From Lachnospiraceae bacterium (GTDB lineage Bacteria; Bacillota; Clostridia; Lachnospirales; Lachnospiraceae): DNA of 64,000 nt. The notes beneath the pieces are model-generated. The model did not search any database, was not told the DNA's origin, and saw only the letters and a program-made list of their open reading frames with translations. Positions within the stretch are counted from its first letter, which is position 1; each line of letters begins with the position of its first letter. The translations under genes and the position numbers were made by a program. Shown here in pieces: positions 51,757 through 63,000 of this stretch. Location: NCBI GenBank assembly GCA_017503735.1, contig JAFVSN010000017.1:62001-126000 (forward strand), in the 5' to 3' direction.

Positions 51757-54015
51757 TTAGATAGATATCTTGTTCTCAGCGGACCTTGCACCATATGCAT
51801 ACTCTTCGTACTCATATTCCGGCAGCGGTTCCGCAAATACAAAGCCCTGCATCATATCACAACCGAGATTCTTTAACAGCTGTGCCTGACTCTTATCATT
51901 TACACCTTCCCCGACCACGTTAATTCCAAGTTTCTTGGAGGTTTCCATTACCGTGTTGATAATGGACTGTCCGCGCTCGGTCTTTTCATTTTCTAATAAG
52001 AACTGACGATCAATCTTTAATTCATCTACTTTAATCTGATATAAGGTATTCATGGAAGTTGCCGACCTTCCGAAATCGTCCATGGCAATCAAAAAACCTT
52101 CTTTTTTCAGGGAATCGATTACTTCCTGGGTCAATTCCAGGTTTCCTGCAACGGATTCTTCCGCAAACTCAAGCATAATCAGGTTTTCCGGAACTCCGTG
52201 TTTGTGTACGATTTCTTTTACACGCTTTACAAAGTTTTCATCGTAAAGGTTCTGCATGGAAATATTAATGGATAACGGCATCGGCTTAATCCCTTTCCGG
52301 ATCCATTTACGCAAACGGTTACAAAGGTCATCCAAAATGTACATATCCAGTTCCATAATAAACCCGTTTCTTTCAAACAGGGAGATGAAACGTCCCGGAT
52401 ACAATAAGCCTTTTTCCGGATGCATCCAACGAACCAAAGCTTCCGCACCGGTCTGCCTTCCGTTTGTAAGAGAAAACTTCGGTTGTAAATATACCAAAAA
52501 TTCCTTTTCTTCCAAAGCCGCGTACATGTGCTCCTCAAATTCCCTACTCTCGGTTTTGGAATTTTCCATGGTACTTTTGTACATCTCATACGGAGCTTTA
52601 AAACTGGACTGAGCCGCTACCAAAGCCGTATTTGCACAACGAATCATTTCGTCCACGGTAATATCGGTGCCGTTCATACAATAAACGCCCACCTTTAAAT
52701 CAAAAGAAAACTTTGCATAATTTCGTTCCCATCCGTTATCATCCCCGATTTTATCCACAAGATACAAAATACGTTCCTTTAATTCCTCTTCACTCTGATA
52801 CTTCAAAAGAAGAATGAAAAACATCGTATTATAACGGCAGAATGCCTCATCGGAATGAACAAATTTACTGATAACCGAAGACATAAAGGATAAGGTTTTA
52901 TTGGTTTCTTCGTTACCGAAGGTTTCCTTAAAATAGTCAAACTTATCCAGCGTGACTTCAAGAAACGCATACTTGGAATTCGGGTCTTTTTCAAAGGCAC
53001 GATTCATTCGATTCGCAAAGCCCTTGAAGTTATAAGACTTTGTAATATGGTCTACATTTGCCATACGCTCTAAGGCATAACGTTTCTGTGCTTGGAACAT
53101 GAGAAGGATTATCAAAAACACAAATGCCGCCAATGCCACAAATACCGGAACATAATCAGAAACTCCGTTGTAGTGATCCGATAAAAACGGAAGAATCTCT
53201 TCTTTTTCAATAATTGTAGCAACACCCCAGTCATTTACCTTACGGATTCCTTTGTAAGAAACGATATGTACTGTTCCGTCTTTATCCGTTACAAATTCCG
53301 TGTTACCCTTTCCCTGTTTGATGACCTGTTCCATGTTCAAATAACTATCCCCTTTTTTGTCCCACAGGGATAAGATTGAGGAATCAGAAAAAGCACCGGA
53401 CAAAGAAAGGACTGTAGTTGCACTCTGATTGATTAATAAAACATCTTCTTTTCCCCGAAACTCTGAAGTTGATAAGGAAGAATGCAACACATCCGGAGCC
53501 CATCCTGCACGAAGTACCGCCACAACTTCCGTCTTCGAATCGGAAGAAACGACAACCGGAACATGAAAAACTGCCGTCGGAGTTTCCCCCTCCGAAAATG
53601 CTGTATACGCAATTACCGTATCTCCTAACATTGCACGGACATAGTACTTACATTCTTCCACGGAAAAGCTTCCGCCCATGGAATCATACGCAATTCCTTC
53701 CGTATCGCAAACAGCAGCTTTTGAAAAGCCGTATCCTTCCATGGCAGAAACAACCTTCTGAATGCATTCCAGCGAAAATAACTCCTCCACAGACTGCGAT
53801 GCCATAAATGCTGCTGCGGCATTCATTGCGGACACGCCGTCTTCCAGACGTGTCTGCAATCCATCCGTTGCCAATACATTGGAACGTTCCACCATGGATA
53901 ATGCCTGATGGTCTAACATTTCGGTTTTTGACTTGTTTGAATCTTTTACAAAGAAAAGAACTCCGCCCAAAACCAAAACACCTAATAGAATTGTAATAAA
54001 ACTAGTCTTCTTCAT
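51757..54015 (-). CDS. Membrane cyclic di-GMP phosphodiesterase (degenerate GGDEF-EAL)
   Basis: 752 residues. Two membrane helices (about 5-24 and 290-308) bracket an external sensor region of about 260 residues, dCache-like by topology. The GGDEF domain (about 315-470) is degenerate: RYNTMFF stands where RxGGDEF is expected. The EAL domain (about 490-735) keeps its catalytic set: E525 in EALVRW, N584, E616, D646/D647 in DDFG, K667 and E703. It should hydrolyse cyclic di-GMP in response to an external signal. ATG 54015 lies 8 bases after GGTGG and overlaps the giant surface protein gene by 14 bases, so the two are coupled. Confidence 0.9.
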   Translation of the reverse strand: MKKTSFITILLGVLVLGGVLFFVKDSNKSKTEMLDHQALSMVERSNVLATDGLQTRLEDGVSAMNAAAAFMASQSVEELFSLECIQKVVSAMEGYGFSKAAVCDTEGIAYDSMGGSFSVEECKYYVRAMLGDTVIAYTAFSEGETPTAVFHVPVVVSSDSKTEVVAVLRAGWAPDVLHSSLSTSEFRGKEDVLLINQSATTVLSLSGAFSDSSILSLWDKKGDSYLNMEQVIKQGKGNTEFVTDKDGTVHIVSYKGIRKVNDWGVATIIEKEEILPFLSDHYNGVSDYVPVFVALAAFVFLIILLMFQAQKRYALERMANVDHITKSYNFKGFANRMNRAFEKDPNSKYAFLEVTLDKFDYFKETFGNEETNKTLSFMSSVISKFVHSDEAFCRYNTMFFILLLKYQSEEELKERILYLVDKIGDDNGWERNYAKFSFDLKVGVYCMNGTDITVDEMIRCANTALVAAQSSFKAPYEMYKSTMENSKTESREFEEHMYAALEEKEFLVYLQPKFSLTNGRQTGAEALVRWMHPEKGLLYPGRFISLFERNGFIMELDMYILDDLCNRLRKWIRKGIKPMPLSINISMQNLYDENFVKRVKEIVHKHGVPENLIMLEFAEESVAGNLELTQEVIDSLKKEGFLIAMDDFGRSATSMNTLYQIKVDELKIDRQFLLENEKTERGQSIINTVMETSKKLGINVVGEGVNDKSQAQLLKNLGCDMMQGFVFAEPLPEYEYEEYAYGARSAENKISI

Positions 54016-57000
54016 TTGCCTTACCACCGTTCTGATGTTTGTAAATTAAAATACCCAACAAAATTGCTACTCCGGCAATCGTAAGGAACATTAATACCAT
54101 ACCGTTCCGATCGTCATCATCCATTTGACTTACATCATTCATATAAGGGATATAACGATCAATCATATGACCGGAAAGTTTCACTTTCTCATTCATTGAC
54201 GTCAGGGACGTGTCAGCCACCGCCAAAAGTTCTGCTTCATCAAATAGCACATATTCATTCAATTCGGAATCAAAGAACGGAACATACTTCTTTTCTTCGG
54301 AACCGCCTCCGTATACCGAGCCGTTTCCTCTTACTTCCGAATATTGATTCTGGAAAGCTTCCTCCGCTCCCGTAACAGAACCGCCACCGGTACTTCCTGT
54401 CGGTCCCGGAATTCCGTCGATTCCCGCTGTTCCGTTCTTATCGGTCTGTAATGCGTCTCCGGACACATCCGATGAAGAACTATCCGACACTTCTGTTTTA
54501 CCGTTTTGAACTCCGGTTTCTGCTCCCGGAGTATTTGTTACTGCCGGGGTTACACCTGTCTGCTCTGTTCCTGATGTTTGACCGCCTCCGGAAGACGACA
54601 CTCCGTCTCCGGAATCTACATTCGTTCCGTCTCCCGTATGACTTCCCGACTGTGTTGCGTCTCCGGAAACTTCATTGGTTCCGTCACCGGTAACGCCACC
54701 CTCTGTCTTTGTATCTCCGGAAGTGCTTCCGCTACCGCCGCCTAATGCATCTCCGTTTGCATCACTTCCGTTTTCCGGTACGGAAGTATTGCCGGTAAGA
54801 CTGCCGGAGGTTCCGTTTGCTGCACTGGTTCCGTTTACCGGAGACCAACCGGACGCAATCAATCCGCTCTCAAAGGCCTGAATCTCTTTATAACTGTCGG
54901 ATGCATTTGTAATCAATGACGAACCCGTTGCGGAATTCCCGCCCTGTGCATTTCCGGTTCCTTCTCTTAAGATTCGGAACAAAGTCTCACCGGAAAGATA
55001 ATCAAAGCCCATCACTCCGCCATCCTTATAACGCACAAGAACAATTGAAGCATCCGTATCCAGATTGTTTGTCATCTGGGCAATCTTGTTATTTACAAAC
55101 TCCTTTGGAAAACAAAATGTCTCACCGGTTAATTCCGCAATACTGCCGCCATGCTCCAGTATTGCCGTCAATTCACCCAAACCGACTCCGGTTTCCAAAA
55201 TCACTGCATCGGCTTCTTTCGATAACGCACTGTCAATAGCAAACAAAGTATTATCCTTTACATACAGCCTCTTATTATTTCGTTCCATTCCCGCAGATAC
55301 TGTAAATCCATGATATAATTCAATCTTATATCCGTCATAGGTAAACTGTGCCAACGGAACAACTGTTTCAGCCACACCGTTTCCTTTTGCTTTTCCCATG
55401 AGATTTCCGGTTGTCACATCATACAACATACCGTCTACAGTCAAAGCCTTTCCTTTATATAGGTTAACAAAATTACCTGAAATCGTTGCACGACTTCCTT
55501 CCACACCGTTTCCTGTAATATAGAAATACTCATCCCCGGAAACCGTAATATTTCTTGATACATCTACCGCATTGATACGATACTCGCATTCCTCTTCTCC
55601 GTCAGTTACGGTTACAAGCAGTGTTGTCTTGTAATCGTATTGCAACGTAACCACACGACCGGAAACCGTTCCTTCCGCTATGGTTTTTCCGTTTGCGGCT
55701 ACCACATAAGAAGCTGCCGGATTTACGGAAGAAAACTCAAGATTCAACTTATCCGCATCCACACAATATGCAGTCATGGTCGGCAATTCTACTTCCTGTA
55801 CCACCGGTCTTCGCATCATCATCAGGGAACGTCCCGAAACAAATCCCGGAATCGGAACACCACCCTTATACGTCTTGTAATTATAGGTCTTTACACCGTT
55901 TGCATCAACCGCAAAACCTTCCTGGTATCTGACCAAAGAATTACCGGCCTCATTGTCTCCGTAATAAAGACGATACGTCACGTACGGCATAAATCCGTTT
56001 GTCAAACCGTCAAATTTCCAATAGGTCGGTGTGGTGGTAAAGCCCACTTGAACACCTCCGGACTTCTTTGACCAAAAATCTATGTTCTTTAAATCCGATG
56101 TGGATACCACCGACACATTATCCGCATGTTTCTGCTGTTCCGGAGTCAAACCGGTTGCGCCGTCCGCTTCGGTTCCGTTATAGTATTGTTCCGCGGTCTG
56201 TTCTCTTTGTGCGGTTCCGTATACCAATTTTGCATCCTTATATACCACACTTTCAAGGAATACACCGGTCGGATTCGAAATACGGTTTGCAATGAGCTGA
56301 ATGTGCGGATTTACAATATCCGAAGTTACACATACCGTACCGGTCATCATAAGGTCACGGTTATCTCCGTACACATCCTGATAACACCGTCCGATGATAC
56401 CGCCTACATAATCATTGGCGGATACGGTTCCCGCGAAGTAACAGCTGTATACCCTCGGAGTCTCAGAAAGCGCATAAGTCGCAGTCTTATTGATGCAGCC
56501 GATAATACCGCCGGCATTGGTACCCTCATCGGTAATGTCTACCTTGGACGGAGCTACCGCAGATACGGTTGCATTGGAGTAATTATTGGAACTGGTATAT
56601 CGTTTTGCAATACCGATGATACCGCCCACATTCTTCGCACCGGTTACGGTACTTTCCGTACATGCATTACTAAATACTCTTGCGGTACGGCTCCATGTAT
56701 CATATCCGATGTTTACATGGTGTCCTACAATACCGCCCACTTCTTCTGCGGTAATACTTCCGATAGTACAATTTGTTACTACATTATTTTCAAACAACTG
56801 CCCCATACCGGAAATACCGCCGATTTGGGCATCCTGATCAATTTTGTTTGCCGACGGCGTACCGGAATACTTATTCCACATCTGGTAACGCCAATCTATC
56901 CCCTTATTGGAGGTTAGGAGAAGTATATCCAAATATGTCTGTGCATTCTCCAGAGTCCTTCGCTCAAAATCCCCGAGAGAAGCATCGGAAAGCTTTTCTT

Positions 57001-60000
57001 CCACCGCATTCTTTCTCGCCGTTACCGCAGCCTGATACAAATCATTGGTGGTTGCGGAATCGGTCCGTGCCCACGCAGAGGATACAGTACTGTCTACCAC
57101 ATGGGTTGCCAATGCATTTCCGTAACCCACAATACCACCCACACGATAGTTTCCGTAAATATCCGAGTTCTTCACCGTAACATTACGGGAAGCACCACCG
57201 ATACCTGCCACACCACCCACATGGTAGTCACCCATCACAAACACATTATCCACCACAGACGGTGAAGCATCCGTACTGTTCACAAGATATCCCTGACCGA
57301 TCACACCGCCCACTCTGACGCGTCCAATCATGAATCCGTCCTTTACAATGATATTATTCATGGTTCTTCCGTAGGTCGTCGCTGCGGCATAACCGGCCAC
57401 GCCACCGGCATCCACATTTGCAAAGATAGCAAAATCCGTAAGGGTAATTCCGGTCAGCTTTGTGGCACCATTCATATACCCCACAATTCCGCCGGTATAA
57501 TAACGGTCACCGGATAAAATGGAAATATTCTTTGCCTCTATGTTGTTAAAGCTTGCCGTACTGTTGGAATAGCCTACAAATGCCGATGTGGTGTTGGTGC
57601 TGGTTACGCCGGTTGCATCTGCCTGTACATAAACACCATCAATTTTTACATTGCTTGCCGCACCGGAAAGCATACTAATCAAAGCTACATTATTAGTATA
57701 ACCGCCACCGTGTCTTCCTGCCGTATACTCATCTCTGTAAGAACTGTCAATAACAATATCCGTAAACCGCACGTTGCTGACATTGCCTGCCGCATGACCG
57801 ATAATACCAAAGTTTCTTGTCTTGGTTCTGTCAAGCTTCTCTAACTCAATATTCTCAAACTTAATATTACTGATACGTCCGTAAGCTGTATCGATAAGCG
57901 GGTAATTAGTTGCCCGGTTAATCCCGGTAATCTTTACCCAGTTTGTTTCTTCCACGAAACCGCCAAGCACCCGGTTTACAATGACATTTTCCTGATAATC
58001 GCTCTGTCCCGTAAAGTCGAGATTACCGTTGATACGAATATTGTACCCCTTCTGTCCGTGCTGAACCATCTTAGAGTTCCAGTCATCCGCATTATTAATA
58101 TCAAGGAACAATGCCGGAATCAAGGAATCCAGATTCAAGGATATCTGCAAATCTTCCGTTTCGTTTACCTTACCGTCAATCCCGGTAATATAGTAACGAT
58201 CCACATAGCCCTGTGCCAAAACCTCGTAAGCAATTACGGATTCGGTGGTACCGTTCTTTGTAATCTGCGGTCCGGAGGATATAGACACATTACTGTCAAA
58301 TCGTAACGCTTCCACATTATAGTTCTCCGGATGAGACACCGTTACCTTTACTTCAAACAATTCCGCATTACTCGGATTTGCAGCAGCGGTTATTTTGGTA
58401 ATTTGCACATCGGTTTCTTCAAAGGTATGGAACTTCTGATACGGAAGCACTCCCGTACCGTCTGCGGTACGCAACCAAGGAAGCTGCTCATTTTCCGCAT
58501 AGGTGGTAGTACCGATCACCGCACCGGCTCCGTCCGTTACCTCATAAGTCAGGGCAAAGCTCTCCCCGATATCCAAATTCCGATATACACCGTCTACCTT
58601 AATACCGTTGGTATAAAACTCCGGATTACAAAGCATTTCTCTGGTGAGATATACATACGGATCTTTCTTGTTTCTGGTATCGGTGTCATCTCTGTCTTCA
58701 TTATTCAGACGACCGTTTACATAGGACGCTTCCTTAAAGGTGTACAAACCGTCCTTCACAAGATTTGTCGTTGCAGTCTGAAATCCGATATATCGGCTGA
58801 CATAATTAAACTCTTCATTTCTCATGAAAATATTGCCAAGGAATAACGCATTTACCTTTTCCGCTTGATTTGCCGGTTGGGAATATGCAACCAAACCACC
58901 CATAAGATCCGAAACGGAAGAAATATCCGCATCAATGTATACATTTTGTAACACATAACCATCCGAATAGGTTTGATTAATAATACTTCCCGCCACACCG
59001 CCGGTGTACTGGAAGAAACTATCTATCACAGTATCCGCAACATATAAATTCTCCAGCGTACATCCTGACGTCACACGACCGACAATACCTCCGATACCAC
59101 CTACATCGGAAGCATCCCGAGCTGTAATATGCAATCCATCCACATAGCTGTTGGTTATGGAAATAATAACATCTCCGGAACCGATACCGGCAATACCGCC
59201 GATATACTGGGTATTTCCGTTGTTTTTACTTGTGGTGGTGATGGTTGCGTCATGCACCGAACAATTCACAATGGTATTTCGTCCGGCATGCATCATCCCC
59301 ACCAGACCGCCGGAAACTTCCGTACCGGTGATGGTAACCCCTAATACATGAACGTTTTCAACCACACTGTCTTTTCCGATGGTACGAATCACTGCCCGTC
59401 GTAAACTTACCGGCTTTTCCGGATCCAAGGCAGAAATATCCACATTTTTTACGGTTAAGTTCTTAACGGTTCCTCCGTACAAGGATTCAAAAAGTCCCCC
59501 GTACTGACGCAAATCCAGATTGGAAATGGTTTTTCCGTTTCCGTCAAAGGTTCCCGTGAAATTATAAGCATAGGTTGCCCAGTTTGACGCAGCATGCGCC
59601 ACCGGTGCCTTTCCGTTTCCGATATAGATTGCTTCCATCGGATAATATGCAAAGTCGATATCGTTGTACAAACGATAATTCTGACTTCTGTCATCGTTGA
59701 TTTTTATCCAATCGGAAATATTGGAAATGGCATGATAAAACTCAAACCCGATTTTCTTATATTCGTATTCGGAATAATACCGGCTATAGGAAATCAAATC
59801 CCTTGCGGAACCCATTTCAAATCCCTTAATATTATACTCCGAAAAACACTTCTCCGGCTTGGAAACCCTAATTCTTACATGCCAGAAATCTTCTGCATCA
59901 TACTGATTTAATATTTCTACATTTTCCGAAGCAAAATGTTCAATGGAAACAAACTGTACCGGTGTTTTTCCCGGATTATACAAAGTAAGTTCGCCGATTG

Positions 60001-63000
60001 CATAATCCATGCCCTGCTCAACCACTTCCGTATAAAGAATTTCCGGTCTGTCAAAGTCGGATAATTCCGGTAACAGAAGCCACGGCTGCTCCGGCATACC
60101 GGCCGCCATGTTCACATGCGGGTAAAAGCCCTGGCGCACCGGATTGGTATCCATTTCTCCCGCCTTTGTGGTAGCGGATGCATCATTTAATAATTCGTCA
60201 TACCATTCCGTATCATGTAAGGCCGCCTTCTCAAGCAGGATATCAGCCAAAGTTGTTTTGTCATAGCTTTCTCCGGAATACAAATACATATTTTTTTCTT
60301 CCGGAATTCCGCCGGATGATGCATTAGTATATAACGGAGAAACACTATTTTTTATAATATAACCGTCACCGTAGGATTCCTTGTAATATACACTTCCCGA
60401 AGAGAAACAGTTTCGTACCATTCCGCGGTTAGAACCTACAAAAAACGTCATACTGTCACTGGTGCGGTACGGCATGGAAGAATAAATATCCATCACGGTA
60501 AAGCAGTTTTCAATGGTGCCGCCCACACGGTTAACGGAAGCAATTGCACCGATATAATTTGCCTGACTCTGCTGTGTGGCATCCATATATTCCTTCGGTA
60601 CATACTTAATCGGATTTCCGTATACATAACCGTTCCGGATAATTCCCCAGTTAATATAGGTAACCGCACCCGCGTACTGTCCCACATACCAGTCATCTTT
60701 AAAGTGAACCACAAAATTCTCAATGACGCCGCTGTGACGATTATGGGTTGCAATACCATATCGGTTTTGGTATGTAATCGTTGCATTAGAGGAATTCTTT
60801 TCATATACCACATTACGGATGGTTCCGTAATTGTTATACGTAAGAACTGCTGTTGTATATCCCACAAAGCTGTCCGCATGGGTCACTACCACATTCTCCA
60901 CCACACCGTTGGTACCGATATTATAAATCGGTGCGTACTGATGGTTGGTAATTATCTTATATCCCTGGAAATCCAGATGTCCTTCAAAGAACACGCCGGA
61001 AGTAAGACCGGTCTGTGCCCAATGCCAGGTGCCGAAATCAATATCATTTAATGCCACATAGGACGCTTTGGTATCCCAGCAGATAAGAGAAAACTCTTCT
61101 CTGTTGCGGATTCCGTGTACCACATTTTTAGACTCAAAGGTAATACGATCCAACGTAATCTCATATCCGTCTACAATGGCTGTCAGAACCATCTCATAAA
61201 CATGACCTTTTGCCGCATTTCGATCCACTTCGTAGAAGAAGTCTGTAATACACTGCTTATCGTCCGCCGTATAGGAAATTGCTTCCAGATACTGCGGAGC
61301 CTGTCCGTCCTCATGTAAAATATCATACAGATACACCGCTTTTTCCGGCACACCGTTTAAGCTTGTATATACATGCTCCTGCATATCGTCAAGAATTCCG
61401 TCTTTGTATACCTTAATCCGGTAAGCTGCCATACTGCCAAGCTGTCCTCTGACGTCATTGATGTCAACAGATATATTGGCATATAAATTCTCTTCCGAGG
61501 ATACTTCCTCAATATTGCGGAAAATCACACCGGAAAAGGCACCGATCCATGCATAATTAGACTTATCCGTACCCACATATTCCACATACACGGTCTGCTC
61601 CCCTGTAAGAGGTGCCGCTCCGTCCTTAAACTTCGCCGCATCCAGCCATTTTATTGCATAGTTATTGAAGGTTTTTCCTTTTCCGTCTAAGGTGGTCTCT
61701 GCCACCGGTACCGCAGACGCATTTACGGTAGGGTCCTCCGTATATAGCTTAATCGCAAGCGGGTATCCTCCGGAGGAATGGCTGTAACCTACCGACATGG
61801 AATTATATTCTCCCGTTCCGAAGTCGATAGTGGCTTTATAAACCACGCTCCAGGTATTTTGCGGCGGATTATACCGCTTGAACGGAACAGCGGTGGTTCC
61901 ATTCGTTGTGTAAGAAACCTTATTAATATCACTTGTACTTGTGATATACTTCCCTGTCGGTGACTTTTTCACCGCATACGGTGTAAATAAATTTTGGGTT
62001 CCCTTTGCCCCTGTTAATACTTCCAATTCACTATGATTTTTCACCTTGTAGGTATTCATGCCGATAAAATTGAGGTTACCAAGTACAGCCTCTCCTGTTT
62101 CTAACACAAGAAGCTCCTTTGTCTTTACATACGGTTCATAGTAAAGTTCATAATTGGTACTGTAATCCGCACTGTCCGGAACGTCGTTATATCTGGTCAC
62201 AAAGAAACGGAAGGTATACTTTTGGAAGCGATTTAACGGTTCAATCACAATCTCCTTTACCTTGTTACCATCTGCTACCTCTCCTGCCGTAAAATTCTTA
62301 CGGAATACCGGATAACCGTTTTCATCATATACTTGTACAGACAACGGGTATTCTAACACAGCTCCGTCCTCATCCACTACCGATAAATCGAACAAACGAA
62401 TACGATTTCCGGTTACATAAGCCGAACCGATACGTACAAACGGAGTCTTCTTTAAGGTTTTAAAGGAATTCGGGGAAAAATTGGTACGAATTTCACGAAC
62501 CACTCCATATTCTTCATTCCCCACATGCACCTTCGGAGTCATCTGAATCCGATATTCGGACATACTATCCAGACCGGATAACATAAAGCGGATGCCCGGT
62601 CCATGAATCCCGTCTAATTGATATTCATATAAGGTTGTACTTCCGTTTTCTTTTGTAAACAGGATATCGGAAGACACCGGCGGTTCCGAATCATCCGGAA
62701 CACCTTCCCCGTCTTCTCCCAATCCTTCATCCGCATCCAGAATTCCGGTATCTGTAGAATCTCCGGATACAGTTCCATCCTCCGAACCGTCACCCGTTTC
62801 CGGCTGTTCCTCCGGTAACGTGTCCGTTCCTCCGTCGTTTGCGGAATCATCTTCCTTTGCTACATACTGCACCACAATTCCTTCGGAAGAAGTACCGGTT
62901 ACAGTACCGTTTTCATTCCGCAATACCTTCACAAAACCGATATCATACTCATCTATCAAAGCAGCCAGCTTCTGATTCGTACGCTCATTGTTTAATTGTA

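Noticed and set aside
56126-56917. Plus-strand open frame of 263 codons inside the giant protein gene
   Set aside because: It mirrors the repetitive GLUG coding region; no binding site or conserved domain.
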